A stretch of DNA of 43,531 bases from Rhodocyclaceae bacterium (GCA_020445765.1 JAGRFY010000006.1:1-43531); one strand, 5' to 3'; shown: positions 1 to 8,894, counted from the stretch's first letter. A program made the numbers and translations. The notes: a model not told the origin generated them from the letters alone.

Positions 1-123
1 ATCGGCTTCATGGACGGCCCGCTGATCGGCAGCGCCCGCGTCAATGCCAACAACAACCAGGTCGAGCAGACCAACCGCGGCTCGCGCGCCAAGCAGACGG
101 TCGAGATCGGCGTCTACAAGTAA
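1..123 (+). CDS. C-terminal end of an unidentified protein (partial)
   Basis: The reading frame is open from the first base of the window and closes with TAA at 121-123, giving the last 40 residues of a protein whose start lies outside. The fragment is hydrophilic, with an Asn run (NANNNQ), and ends in TVEIGVYK. It is too short to assign a family. That it is a real gene end is supported by the perfect intrinsic terminator that begins about 20 bases after the stop. No function can be given from this fragment. Confidence 0.6.
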   Translation: MGFMDGPLIGSARVNANNNQVEQTNRGSRAKQTVEIGVYK

Positions 124-144
124 GCGCCGCGGCTCCACTGCCCA

Positions 145-179
145 GCACGCCGCCCGGTCCGCCGGGCGGCGTGCTTTTT
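145..179 (+). terminator. Rho-independent terminator
   Basis: A perfect 13-bp GC-rich stem (145-157 with 162-174) closes on a four-base loop (158-161) and is followed at once by a run of five T. It sits 22 bases past the stop of the gene that enters from the left edge, so it almost certainly ends that transcript. Confidence 0.93.
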
Positions 180-450
180 GGCGTATCGCCCGGCCCGGAC
201 GACGCGACCTTCGGCGGGCTTCTGCGACAAGTCAAACAGATGGCGACGACGCGTCCGCTTGATCGATCCGCCAGAATCCCCTGACGCGTTCTCTGCGCAC
301 CAAGCACTCAGGCATTTTCACGTACCCCACCTCAGGCCGCGCGCGCCGAGCGGCTTTCGACCTACAGCAGGTTGCAGGCCATCGAGTCGGCGTGGCTGAG
401 CCCAGAACACGACCCGCCCGCTTGCCGCCCCCGATCGACCCGCCAGGTAC
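180..450. other. Intergenic, no gene seen
   Basis: This stretch lies between the terminator at 145-179 and the end of the convergent GH114-like gene. The frames that are open here are Arg/Ser/Pro-rich and lack a ribosome-binding site, so I take them as non-coding. No second terminator for the leftward gene was found. Confidence 0.5.
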
Positions 451-1329
451 TCAGCAAGCAAACCGAAACGTGTCGTCGAGATCGAGCGGCAGTACCAGCG
501 TGCTGAATTGTGCGCTGTGTGCCGCTTCGCACAATGCCGCCCGCGCCGCCACGTCATCGACATAGCGCTGCAGGTATTCGGCGTTCAGGACCGGCTTCTG
601 TTGCGCGACGAAGGGCATCAGCCGGTCGCACTCGTTGAATTCGAAGCATTGTTCGTTGACCGCGAAGTCGAAATCGTCGACCAGTTGCACGATCTGGTCG
701 AGATCGTTCTTCAGCCCCACCGCCAGGCCGCGCAGGTGGGCTTCGCCCGCGAGCATGCGGTTGTAATCGAGCTGTTGCGCGGCGCCGAGGGCAAAGCCGG
801 TGTCGTTGGCATAGCCATCGACGTTGTCCGGTTCGACACCGTCACAGCCTTTCTGCACCGCCAGGTCGAGTCGCGATCGCATGATCGCGGCCACGTCGGC
901 CGAGCGGATGTCGAGCCAACGTTCGTCGGCAAAGCCTTCCAGTGGCTTGCCCTTCACCGTGTCGGCAAACGCCGCGGCATCCGGCCGCCAGCCCTCGAAC
1001 GAGCCCGCCGAGAAATAGCAGATCACCTTCCGACCCGCCTGGTGGAGCTGGCCGATCAGTTCGACCGGAGTGTCGAACAGATCGACGTCATAGATGTCGA
1101 CGTCGTATCCGGTATTGACGGTGCCGAGCAATTGCCATTGCCAACGCGCGCCGAGCGCCGGACGGAACACGTTCGCCGGGCTCCCGTCGACCGGCACATC
1201 GCCCTGGTCTCCGGTCTGCGCCGACGCGTCGCCGCTACTGGTGTCGTCAATGCCGCCGTCACCGCCGCCACCTCCGCCGCATCCGACAAGCAGCAGCGCG
1301 ATCCATACCAGCGCACGTCGGACCTGCAT
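451..1329 (-). CDS. GH114-like (TM1410 / endo-alpha-1,4-polygalactosaminidase family) lipoprotein
   Basis: The product has 292 residues. A lipoprotein signal peptide has its lipobox at LLVGC (Cys17), followed by a Gly/Asp/Ser-rich linker to about residue 50. The rest resembles the GH114/DUF297 TIM-barrel family: WQWQL near the start of the domain, the VDLFD strand, VICYFSAGSFE, the DERWLDIR strand, GCDGVEPDNVDGY and VGLKND. The acidic residues in VEPDN and the first Asp of YDVDIYDVD are typical of this fold. Members include endo-alpha-1,4-polygalactosaminidases, which cut galactosamine-rich exopolysaccharide, so an outer-membrane-anchored role in polysaccharide cleavage is plausible. The start is well defined, with GGGAGGAAACC directly before ATG. 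The gene is monocistronic as far as can be seen. Family assignment is confident; substrate is unknown. Confidence 0.85.
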   Translation of the reverse strand: MQVRRALVWIALLLVGCGGGGGGDGGIDDTSSGDASAQTGDQGDVPVDGSPANVFRPALGARWQWQLLGTVNTGYDVDIYDVDLFDTPVELIGQLHQAGRKVICYFSAGSFEGWRPDAAAFADTVKGKPLEGFADERWLDIRSADVAAIMRSRLDLAVQKGCDGVEPDNVDGYANDTGFALGAAQQLDYNRMLAGEAHLRGLAVGLKNDLDQIVQLVDDFDFAVNEQCFEFNECDRLMPFVAQQKPVLNAEYLQRYVDDVAARAALCEAAHSAQFSTLVLPLDLDDTFRFAC

Positions 1330-1771
1330 GGTTTCCTCCCGTATCCGTGTCGACGAACCGCATCCGCCCGAGCCGGGTACGGGATGCGCGCTGCATTGTC
1401 GCCGATTTGCTTGGCGACCGAGCGCCGAAAGCGGCTCGCCGTACCGCTATCGCTCGTTCGCGCGTGCGCGCACAAGAGGCCCCCTTTCGCGCATGCCGAC
1501 CCGACTCGCAGGAATTTCGGCGCATGGACGGCGCCAGTTCGGAACTGCCAGGCCGGCGCGAACTCGAGGCGGACCGCATGCCGTCACTGCAATGGCAAGC
1601 AATTTGCTCGTCTCCGCACCGAGCGCGCGCCCGATGCCGGCGGGCCTCGGCGGAAAGCGAATGCCCGCGACCGGGATGACGCAGGGAACCCCGCCGTCGC
1701 CGAGCACGGGTGCAGACGACGGATGATGCCGGCCGCAGGCGCGGACGGCATCAAAACCCTGGAGAAAGTCA
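1330..1771. other. Divergent intergenic region, promoters expected
   Basis: These 442 bases separate two genes that point away from each other, so promoters for both should lie here. I could not pick convincing -35/-10 pairs. Short open frames in it look like chance ORFs. Confidence 0.4.
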
Positions 1772-2152
1772 TTGAACTTAGCGCCACCCCGTTACCGGCT
1801 TTGTGCCGGATCGGCCCTCGCCGAGGGTTGTCATCTCAAGTTTTCGATCCGCTTCGAAGGACGTGACGAGGAATGCCTGCTGATCCGCTTTGGTGGCAAA
1901 GCCTACGCTTACGTCAATCGTTGCGTCCATATGCCCCGACCGCTCGATTGCGAGCAGGACCTGGTATTCGATCCGAGCGGGCGCTACCTGCGATGCTCGA
2001 TGCACGGCATCGTCTATGCGCCCGAGACCGGCACCTCGATCAGCACGATGTGCGAGGGGCAGCGGCTGCGGGCAGTGGCAGTATACGAGGAAGGCGGGGA
2101 CGTCGGGATCGCGGATTTCCGGGTCTCGGCGCTGCGGTTGCCGCCGGGCTGA
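1772..2152 (+). CDS. Stand-alone Rieske [2Fe-2S] ferredoxin-like protein
   Basis: This is a 126-residue soluble protein that is essentially one Rieske domain. Cluster ligands are visible as C51-x-H53 (CVHM) and C75-x2-H78 (CSMH), followed by the usual G-x-x-Y-x-P-x-T-G loop (GIVYAPETG). There is no signal peptide or membrane segment, so it should be a cytoplasmic electron carrier or a small-subunit-like protein, not a bc1 subunit. The start is taken as TTG at 1772 because GGAG at 1761-1764 sits seven bases before it and the N-terminal LCAGSALAEG segment is typical of this protein type. It is unlinked to an oxygenase in this window, so its partner is unknown. Confidence 0.88.
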   Translation: MNLAPPRYRLCAGSALAEGCHLKFSIRFEGRDEECLLIRFGGKAYAYVNRCVHMPRPLDCEQDLVFDPSGRYLRCSMHGIVYAPETGTSISTMCEGQRLRAVAVYEEGGDVGIADFRVSALRLPPG

Positions 2153-2260
2153 CGACACGCTGCGGGTCGCACTGCCGCCCCGGGGCGTCGCGCACGAGAG
2201 ACCGCCTCCGGGCAAGCCCCGTCGCCGCTGCCGGGCGCGACCGGCACGCGATGGGCGCGC

Positions 2261-2497
2261 TTACGGGTCGATGCGCCCCAGGATCAGGTCGAAGCCGTAT
2301 TGGGTCGGACGAAGGCAGCGATGGGCCTCGCCCGGGACGAATTCATCGAAGCCGTCGTGCAGATCGGCGAGACCGCGCTCGATCAGTCGCTCGGCCATCG
2401 CGGCATCGACGTTCGGGTGGCAGCGAACCTTGAAGCCATCGACGGCGAAGGCCATACGGGCGAATTCGAGGTCGGTCGGTTCGGCTTGCTCGAGCAT
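2261..2497 (-). CDS. Small hypothetical protein
   Basis: This 78-residue acidic cytoplasmic protein (begins MLEQAEPTDLEF, ends LILGRIDP) has no signal peptide or membrane segment. An AGGA ribosome-binding site lies five bases before ATG, and codon third positions are GC-rich as in neighbouring genes, which supports it as real. I do not recognise the family. It sits alone between the Rieske gene (convergent) and a small secreted protein. Confidence 0.6.
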   Translation of the reverse strand: MLEQAEPTDLEFARMAFAVDGFKVRCHPNVDAAMAERLIERGLADLHDGFDEFVPGEAHRCLRPTQYGFDLILGRIDP

Positions 2498-2751
2498 CGG
2501 ATTCCTGCGGTGATTGACGGTGCACGCGGGTGCTGGCCAAGCCAGTGTGCCTGATCGGGCCGCCGGAGATCAACGCCGGACCGAATTCATGCGAGGTACC
2601 GGGGGCTCGCAGCCGATTCGGCGGCCCGGCGATGCCGGCGGTCGCAGCGGGTGACCAGTCGAGCGGACCTGCCCGGTCCTGATGAATCGAGCCGCAGGCT
2701 GATTCGTTTGCGGTACCGCGCGTGCGGCCCAGTCTGCGGTGCAGCGACGGC

Positions 2752-3075
2752 TCAACGGAAGTTGAGGTCGCCCGGGGTATACAGCAAGCCCCGCTCACTG
2801 AGACTCTTGCGCCGCCCGCCGCCGCCCCGTCGGCAGGGATCGCCGACGTAGCCCTGCACGCGGCCGTTGCCAGCGTAGCCCCAGGCCCCGCTTCGGGTGT
2901 TGATCCAGTAGGCCCCGTCCGGAATCCAGGCGCAATGCATCTGCTGCAGCACGGCCAATTGGGCCGCGTTCAGGTGCTGGCCATTGACGTAGACGTTACG
3001 CTGAAACTGTGCCTGCGCCGTCGACGCAGCCAGCGACAACAATGCCGAGGCGAGAATGGTGGCGCTTGTCTTCAT
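2752..3075 (-). CDS. Small secreted protein, unknown function
   Basis: The product has 107 residues. A clear Sec signal peptide (MKTSATILASALLSLAASTAQA) is followed by a mature part with a Tyr/Trp/Gly-rich patch (AYWINTRSGAWGYAGN) and two Cys. The start is set at 3075, not at an upstream in-frame codon, because AGGAGA lies six bases before this ATG and the signal peptide begins exactly there. The tail is basic (RRGGGGRRKS). Export to the periplasm or outside is likely. I do not recognise a characterised family. Confidence 0.72.
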   Translation of the reverse strand: MKTSATILASALLSLAASTAQAQFQRNVYVNGQHLNAAQLAVLQQMHCAWIPDGAYWINTRSGAWGYAGNGRVQGYVGDPCRRGGGGRRKSLSERGLLYTPGDLNFR

Positions 3076-3250
3076 GTCGGATCTCCTGCATTCCGTGGGG
3101 CGGGTCTGGCCGGCGGGCAACGGCATCGATCAGGCCGGTTCTCCGGGTAGGTCAGCGCTGACGCCGGGCCGGGTTCATGCCGCTGGCTCGATTCCGACGA
3201 ACGGCGTGCGCCACGATGTCGCGCTCGCCGCCGCCGTCGCCATCGCCCGG

Positions 3251-3817
3251 TCAGTCGTCCACGGTTGGGCAGTCGGTCCCGACGCCGCCGTTGGAGCCGA
3301 AGGGTTCCGCGCTATCGCAGATCGCGGCCAGCTTCGCCTCGCAGTCACCATCGGCGTCGGAGACGCAGGTGCAGATATGCGTGTCGTCATTGCAGGTGAT
3401 CGTGGTGTCGGCCAGCGGATCGCGCGTCTTGGACCGGCGCGCCAGCTCTTCGAGCGCAGGCGACAATCGGTGGCCGTCGCGCTGGTAGTCACCAAGCATC
3501 TTCAGCATCGTGGTTCTGCCCGCTGCCGGCTTGTCGCCTTCTGGCTCGAGGCCGGATGGAACGCAATACGGCACCTTCTCGGTACACACCACGAACAGGC
3601 CGTCGTCGTCATAGACGGGCTGGTCGAAGAGGATCAGCGTCTCGTCCACGGCGCAGGGTTCGACCACGATCGGCCCCTGGTCCGGGCACTGCGGCACGTC
3701 TGTGGCGGGGGCAGTCAGGCTGCGTTCGGCAGCCGTGGCGGCGCCCGCGCAAAGCGACATGGCGATCAGCAGCGCGCAGGCTCGAAACGTATTGCGGGTG
3801 AATCTGTTGGTATGCAT
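3251..3817 (-). CDS. Cys-rich secreted protein, unknown function
   Basis: This 188-residue protein has a Sec signal peptide ending near ATAAERS (about residue 31). The mature part is acidic and carries about ten Cys: CPDQGP, EPCAVDE, CTEKVPYC and a C-terminal cluster CNDDTHICTCVSDADGDC. The DADGDCE stretch resembles a short Ca-binding loop, but a single copy is weak evidence. A GAGGAAA site precedes ATG by eight bases. The many cysteines suggest disulfide bonding after export. No family is recognised. Confidence 0.68.
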   Translation of the reverse strand: MHTNRFTRNTFRACALLIAMSLCAGAATAAERSLTAPATDVPQCPDQGPIVVEPCAVDETLILFDQPVYDDDGLFVVCTEKVPYCVPSGLEPEGDKPAAGRTTMLKMLGDYQRDGHRLSPALEELARRSKTRDPLADTTITCNDDTHICTCVSDADGDCEAKLAAICDSAEPFGSNGGVGTDCPTVDD

Positions 3818-4064
3818 TTTGGATTTCCTCGAGGCCAGGGATTGGTATCGTCAGGTCGCAGGCTCGCTGGCCTGCACCTTCAGAGTGCGGGCCGACGACG
3901 CCATCGCCTATGCCTCGCGTCACCGATGACAGGTGCAGCGCTTCACTTGACCTGCGCCCCGGCCGGTGGCGGACGGCGCCATCCACGGCCAGAATTCGCG
4001 CCCGAGTTCACCGACGGCCAAGACTGGGTGCCCAGCGTGGCGGACGCGGTTCGAACCGCCCGGG

Positions 4065-5273
4065 TCACTCGGCCGGGAGACCGAAGGCGAAGACCAGCGC
4101 ACACGACAGCGCAATCGCCGAGAATGCCATCAGCCGGAGCCGCCGACGGGGCAGCGCCGGCATCTGCCACGCGACGATCAGCGCGACCGCGCATTGCAGC
4201 AGGTAGAACAGCGCGAATGCCCTGGAAGCGTAGGCGATGATTGCGTTGACGTGGGTCATCCAGGTGATGCCGATGGTCACCACCAGGATCAGCAGGTAGG
4301 CACCGCGCACCGGCACCTGGCGCCGACTGAGATCCTCGATCAATCCGCCCGCGCCGACGGTGTCGGCCACCGCCGCGCTGAACTGACTGCCGATCGCGGC
4401 GACGGTGAGCAGGATCGGCAGCACGGCAGCGACCGGGGCCACCATGCCGATCACCGCCGTGACGTCGGCGCCAAGGCCGCCGTGGAACAGCACCGTGGCC
4501 AGACCGATGAAGGCGAGGTAGATTGCCGACGAGACCAGCTGGGCGGTGCGCATGCTGCGGATGCGGAGCTCAGCCGGGTGGCTGTCGCCGAGGTAGCGCG
4601 AGGTCTCGAAGCCTTGTACCACGATCAGCAGGCCGAGCAGCACGCGGGCGTCGTTCAGGTCGAGGCCCGCCCCCAGCCCCGGCAACTGCCAGCGGCCATC
4701 GACCACCAGGCCGATGTTGTGGATCGCCAGCGCCAGCAGCAGTGCGCTGATCATGCCCAGATTGAGGCTTACGGCGTAGGTCTCGAGCCGCTCGAGCCGG
4801 TCAAGCCCGCGCCAGCTGCCGACGCCGCCGATCGACAGCAGCAGCAGGGTCGTCACCGCCGAAGCCGGCGTACGGCCGCCGACGCCCGCGAAGTTGAGCA
4901 GGAAGGCGGACAGCAACTGCAGATAGTAGGTGACGGAAATGAAGTAGGCACCAGCGAGCACGATCCGCGCAAGAAACGCCACCCGCTGGGCCGGTCCGGC
5001 CCCGGCGTGCTCGATCGGCTCGAAATGACGGATATTGAAGCGGATTACCGCACCGACACCATAGGCCAGCAACAGCAGCACAGCCATGCAGGCAATCGCC
5101 AGCTCGCCCACCAGGCCGCCGAGCAGGGGGGCGCTGATCAGGAACCCACTACCCATGATCGAGGCCAGCGGTGTCACGGTCGCCTGCCACTCGGCAGAAC
5201 CCGCGAGCCGGCGCGAGAATGCCAGATAGCCGGCGACGACGATCGTGGCGAGCGGAATCAGGACGTTCAGCAT
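4065..5273 (-). CDS. APC-type (LeuT-fold-like) membrane permease
   Basis: This is a 402-residue integral membrane protein with about ten to eleven hydrophobic segments spread over its whole length. The N-terminal region has the broken first helix seen in amino-acid/polyamine/organocation permeases (TPLASIMGSGFLISAPLL), and later segments such as VAAIGSQFSAAVADTVGAGG also fit that superfamily. Substrate is unknown. The frame is open far upstream of 5273, but that part is Arg/Ala-rich and unlike protein. The ATG at 5273 begins a hydrophobic helix (MLNVLIPLATIVVAGYLA). No strong ribosome-binding site is visible, so the exact start is less certain than the gene. Confidence 0.75.
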   Translation of the reverse strand: MLNVLIPLATIVVAGYLAFSRRLAGSAEWQATVTPLASIMGSGFLISAPLLGGLVGELAIACMAVLLLLAYGVGAVIRFNIRHFEPIEHAGAGPAQRVAFLARIVLAGAYFISVTYYLQLLSAFLLNFAGVGGRTPASAVTTLLLLSIGGVGSWRGLDRLERLETYAVSLNLGMISALLLALAIHNIGLVVDGRWQLPGLGAGLDLNDARVLLGLLIVVQGFETSRYLGDSHPAELRIRSMRTAQLVSSAIYLAFIGLATVLFHGGLGADVTAVIGMVAPVAAVLPILLTVAAIGSQFSAAVADTVGAGGLIEDLSRRQVPVRGAYLLILVVTIGITWMTHVNAIIAYASRAFALFYLLQCAVALIVAWQMPALPRRRLRLMAFSAIALSCALVFAFGLPAE

Positions 5274-5665
5274 CAGCCCGTGCAGGTTGGCTCGCCGCAA
5301 CGACGAAAGCTCCGCACTATAGCGAAGCCTCGGGATCGAGGCGCGCCGCGCTCGATCGGGCGAAAGTACCGCAACGCGATGCGAGCGCGGAGTCGTTCCA
5401 GCCGGTCGGGGCCACGGAATGCCGATCGGGCTGACCGAGCGCACGGACCCGATCGCCGACGCCCACCATTGCCGTGACTCCGTCGAGGGGAACTTCGCGC
5501 TGTTCCCGAAGCATTGGACGCGGACGTCGTGCCTCGGCATCGTACGAGGCGGACCGCCACCACCCGTGCGACGCCATCGAGTCGACGGGCGAGCTCGATG
5601 CGGTGCCGTCAGCCACAATGCGTCGCGCCGGCCCGGAGTACCCGCCGCGTCGACAGACCTCCCGC
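5274..5665. other. Intergenic, no gene seen
   Basis: These 392 bases lie between two leftward genes (the Cys-rich lipoprotein and the permease). Open frames on both strands are Arg/Ser-rich without ribosome-binding sites. Nothing recognisable was found. Confidence 0.45.
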
Positions 5666-5911
5666 TCAGCTGCCGCAGCACAAGCCGAGGCAGGCCTCGG
5701 TGCAGGACCGCGCCGTCGGGGACGGCAGGGCCGGGGCGCAGGTGTCGCACGGCGGAATCGGCAGGCCCATGCGGGTACCGATCGGGCGCGCCGGGCCATC
5801 GGCCAACGGCTTGTCCGCCATTGACGCACAGCCGCCGAGCGCCACGGCGAGGACACAGGCCGCCACCGTGGATGCCACGTTCGATGGTCTGCGTTGCTGT
5901 TTCGGGGTCAT
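5666..5911 (-). CDS. Small Cys-rich lipoprotein
   Basis: The product has 81 residues. The lipoprotein signal peptide has lipobox LGGC (Cys28), with S/A residues after it. The mature 54 residues contain a CDTC pair and a terminal cluster (CTEACLGLCCGS), so seven Cys in all including the lipidated one. An AGGAGGA site precedes the ATG. The protein ends right after CCGS, so the cysteines lie at the extreme C terminus. Metal binding or disulfide linkage is possible but unproven, and no family is recognised. The long upstream open frame is ignored because it has no coding character. Confidence 0.65.
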   Translation of the reverse strand: MTPKQQRRPSNVASTVAACVLAVALGGCASMADKPLADGPARPIGTRMGLPIPPCDTCAPALPSPTARSCTEACLGLCCGS

Positions 5912-6230
5912 TGCAGCTCTCCTCCTGCGGACAGCCGCGGCCATCGACGGCCGTCCGCGACTCCGATGGTGGTCGAAGGATACGGCGATTGCCTGACCGC
6001 TCCCGATCATTGGTCGCCGCCAGCGACTCGTGCTTACACGGGCGCCCGCACTGGGGGCCATCGATCGCGCCCCGGCCGAGCCGCGCTGAGGCCCAACGTT
6101 GCGTCGCGCCCGCCCGCTCTCTACGATCCAGGGAACAGGGCCGGGCACGCGGCAGACCCGATCCCGGCGCGTCGAACGGACCGGCTGCGAGCGTGCCGGC
6201 GCCCGCCGCAGCCATTCGCCGGAGATTGCG
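5912..6230. other. Divergent intergenic region
   Basis: These 319 bases lie between the leftward lipoprotein and the rightward methyltransferase and should carry both promoters. I could not identify specific -35/-10 elements. Confidence 0.4.
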
Positions 6231-6902
6231 ATGGATTTCAGATACCCGCACGACTTCTATGCGGATCGCCACCGTCAGACGCTCCATGCGGCGCGGACCG
6301 TGCTGTCGATCGTGCTCGAGCTGCTGCCACCGGTGCACTCGGCGATCGATCTCGGCTGCGGCGTCGGCACCTGGCTGGCAGTGCTCCGGGAATACGGAGC
6401 GACCGACGTCCATGGCGTCGACGGACCTTGGGTCGACCCGGCGCTGCTGCAGATTGCGCGCCAGGACTTCCAGGTCGCGGATTTCGAGCAGGCGATCGTC
6501 CATCGACGACGATACGATCTCGCGATCAGCCTCGAAGTCGCCGAGCACATCCCCGAGAGCGGGGCGGGCCGATTTGTCGACGCGTTGGTCGGAGCGTCCG
6601 ATTTCGTGCTGTTCTCGGCCGCGATACCGTTCCAGGGCGGCGTCGGCCACGTCAATGAGCAGTGGCCGGACTACTGGGCCTCGATGTTCGCCGACCGCGG
6701 ACATGTCACGCTGGACGTCGTGCGCAGCAAGATCTGGAACGACCGAAAGATCCCGTTCTGGTACCGCCAGAACATCCTGCTGTTCGCGAGTTGCGACAAG
6801 GTTTCGGACATTTTGCGCGCCGGCGGTCACGAGGCCACGCCGACCTCGCCGGTCGCGCTCGTGCATCCCGAGCTATACCTCGCCCGGTCGATCCCGGACT
6901 GA
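6231..6902 (+). CDS. Class I SAM-dependent methyltransferase
   Basis: This 223-residue soluble protein has a Rossmann methyltransferase core. Motif I is IDLGCGVGTWL (about residues 38-48), the acidic ribose-binding end of strand 2 is HGVDGPWV, and the motif IV region reads YDLAISLEVAEHI. The EVAEHIPE segment resembles the ubiquinone/menaquinone and small-molecule methyltransferase group (Methyltransf_11/23). The substrate cannot be inferred. GGAG lies just before the ATG at 6231, which fixes the start. The gene stands alone. Confidence 0.85.
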   Translation: MDFRYPHDFYADRHRQTLHAARTVLSIVLELLPPVHSAIDLGCGVGTWLAVLREYGATDVHGVDGPWVDPALLQIARQDFQVADFEQAIVHRRRYDLAISLEVAEHIPESGAGRFVDALVGASDFVLFSAAIPFQGGVGHVNEQWPDYWASMFADRGHVTLDVVRSKIWNDRKIPFWYRQNILLFASCDKVSDILRAGGHEATPTSPVALVHPELYLARSIPD

Positions 6903-7154
6903 TCCCCAAGCGGCGCACCGCGTCGTCGGGTGCGACGACGGCCGGCGGTTGTCACATTCGGACCTGGCAACAGCGCCACAGACGAATTGCGGGCAGCGAA
7001 TCGTCGGCGCGTGATGGCAACGACACCGGCCGCGCGGGCCTCGCCAGTCTACGCATTCGCCGTAAGTTCCAGATGCCTTCGATCGTCCTTTCATCAGGGG
7101 TTGCGCGCCGGCTTTCGGCATCAGGATCCCGCATCGAATGATGGAGACACCGAC

Positions 7155-7667
7155 TTGAAGTTCCGCTTCACACAACTGCGCGAGATTGCCGTGGACGAGA
7201 TCCTGGCGCTCCACCGCGATGCGAAGGTTCTTCGCCATCTGCCACTCGCGACCGGGACCTTCGACGCCGAGGCGTGCGGGCGCTGGCTCGCAGACAAGGA
7301 GGCCCAGTGGGATCGTCACGGCCATGGCCCCTGGGCAATCATGGTCGACGGGCACTTCGCCGGATGGGGCGGGCTGCAGCGGGAGGGCGACGACGCCGAT
7401 CTCGCGCTGGTGATGTCACCCCACTACTGGGGGCTCGGGCTGCCCATCTGTCGCGAGATCCTGCGGATCGGTTTCGAGGAACTCGGCGTCGAATCCGTCA
7501 CCGCGCGGCTGCCCGCGAGCCGGACGCGAACCGCTGGCCTGGGTCGAATGGGCTTTCGCCGCGACGGTGAGGTATCGATCGACGGCGTCCGCTTCATCCG
7601 GTTCCGGCTGTCGGCAAGCGATAGGCAGCGCGTTTGCGCCTGGCGTGCAGGGACCTGTCGCGACTGA
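7155..7667 (+). CDS. GNAT-family N-acetyltransferase (RimJ/RimL type)
   Basis: The product has 170 residues. The layout is that of RimJ/RimL-like GNAT proteins: an N-terminal LRHLPLATGTFD segment, AIMVDGHFAGWGGL strands, the acetyl-CoA-binding region HYWGLGLPICREILRIGF, then SRTRTAGLGRMGFRRDGE near the C terminus, where the usual N-x-x-S/A-x-x-x-x-x-x-x-x-G-F motif is partly conserved. The best start is TTG at 7155 with GGAG eight bases upstream; the in-frame sequence before it is not protein-like. Substrate is unknown. Confidence 0.78.
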   Translation: MKFRFTQLREIAVDEILALHRDAKVLRHLPLATGTFDAEACGRWLADKEAQWDRHGHGPWAIMVDGHFAGWGGLQREGDDADLALVMSPHYWGLGLPICREILRIGFEELGVESVTARLPASRTRTAGLGRMGFRRDGEVSIDGVRFIRFRLSASDRQRVCAWRAGTCRD

Positions 7668-7987
7668 TCGACGGGTCGCGTGCGTTGCCGGCATTGAAGG
7701 GTCCCCCATTGGCCTCCCCGCTGCAACAGGGTAAGCAGGATCCTGCGGTTCGCCCCGCAGGTGATCGCTGCCATGCCCAGCCGGCGCGCCTGCGCGCTTG
7801 GTTCTCGGTTGAAGCTTGCGCGACGGCAGATTCGATTCTCGCCAAGCACGAACGTCAATGTAACGTCATCGATCGAACGGAACGCTAGAACCAATACATC
7901 ATCAATTCCTTTGACCGCGGCCATTGCGGACGCAGCAAAGCGAACCGGCGACTGATCGGAACCGCCCGGAAGCCACCGCTAGCTTGC
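7668..7987. other. Intergenic 3' flank of the RAYT gene
   Basis: These 320 bases lie between the convergent GNAT and RAYT genes. A locally AT-richer patch (about 7855-7910) stands out, but no gene, terminator or clear REP palindrome could be made out. REP elements are the expected partners of RAYT transposases and were looked for here. Confidence 0.35.
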
Positions 7988-8827
7988 TCAACGCCTTGCC
8001 GCCCGCACGACCCGCCCGACGGTCGTGAAATGCACGCCGAAGGCCTCGGCGATCTGCATGTAGCTGTATTCGCCGGTGGCGTATGCCGCCACCATCGCCC
8101 CGTCACGATCGTCGCGCTTCGCAGCGAAGACGGCGAGCGATGGCGCCTCACGGCGCCGCTGGGCGGCGGGGATGTTCACGTCATCGACATCGCCGATGTG
8201 CTCGGCTCTGATCCGCTCGACGAACGCCGAATCCCCGAGAAACACCTGCCGCCGCAGTTGCCGCCAAATCGACGGCGAGCCGAGCCCTTCGTCTACAAAA
8301 CGCGCATAGCGCTTGATTGCCGTGGATCGCCGTCGCGCGAAGTGAGCCAGTAGCGCATCGACCGACAGCCAGGGCGGGCGTGGCGCAATACCCAGCACCG
8401 CGCGATGACTGCTCCAGGGCCAGTCATCGGGCTGGGCCACGATTCCTGCCCGCACCGGGTTGAGCACGACGTAGCGCGACAGCTCGAGCAGGTAGGCATC
8501 GGCATCGACCAGAATCGCCTTGTAGCGACCCTGAAAGAGATGGCCGCTGCGGCCATGCCGGCGATTGCTCGCCTGCGTATAGACGCCATTGAGCTGCCTC
8601 ATGCCCTTGGCCAGATTGCCATCCGGGGTCGCGATCAGCAGATGGTAGTGATTGTCCATCAGACAATAGGCGTGGCAGAGCCAGTTGAAATCCTCGACCA
8701 CCCGACCCAGCAGCTCGAGAAAGCGCTCTCGGTCGCGGTCGTCGTCGTAGATCCGCTCGCGCCGGTCACCCCGCGTCGTCACGTGGTAGTGCGCGCCTTC
8801 GTACTCGATGCGAAGTGGTCTGCTCAT
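7988..8827 (-). mobile_element. REP-associated tyrosine transposase (RAYT, Y1_Tnp/TnpA-REP)
   Basis: This 279-residue protein is a single-copy HUH transposase related to IS200/IS605 TnpA. It begins MSRPLRIEYEGAHYHVTTRG, the hallmark of RAYTs. The HUH metal-binding motif is HYH in MDNHYHLLI, and the nucleophilic Tyr is likely that in LNGVYTQASNRR. VVLNPVRAGIV and WPWSSHRAVLG follow, and the C terminus has a helix-turn-helix-like part (EYSYMQIAEAFGVHFTTVGRVV). RAYTs nick and move REP palindromes and are usually domesticated, not part of a full IS. All expected motifs are intact, so it is probably functional. The start at 8827 is chosen because the conserved N terminus begins there. Confidence 0.9.
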
Positions 8828-8864
8828 GCACTCAAGCCTAGTACCAATCCGCGACAAATGATAC

Positions 8865-8882
8865 GGTTCTAGACCTGACCCC
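8865..8882 (-). repeat. RAYT-linked 5' flank motif (GGGGTCAGGTCTAGAACC)
   Basis: About 40 bases upstream of the RAYT start, the minus strand reads GGGGTCAGGTCTAGAACC. From memory, GGGGTCAGGTCT-type sequences recur upstream of RAYT genes in proteobacterial genomes and probably represent part of the element. In this window it appears once, so I cannot show repetition here. Confidence 0.45.
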
Positions 8883-8894
8883 AAATGCGAAGCT

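Noticed and set aside
5274-6866. Very long minus-strand open frame continuing upstream of the permease gene
   Set aside because: The extra 530 residues are Arg/Ala-rich, overlap the lipoprotein and methyltransferase genes in other frames, and the hydrophobic permease clearly begins at 5273.
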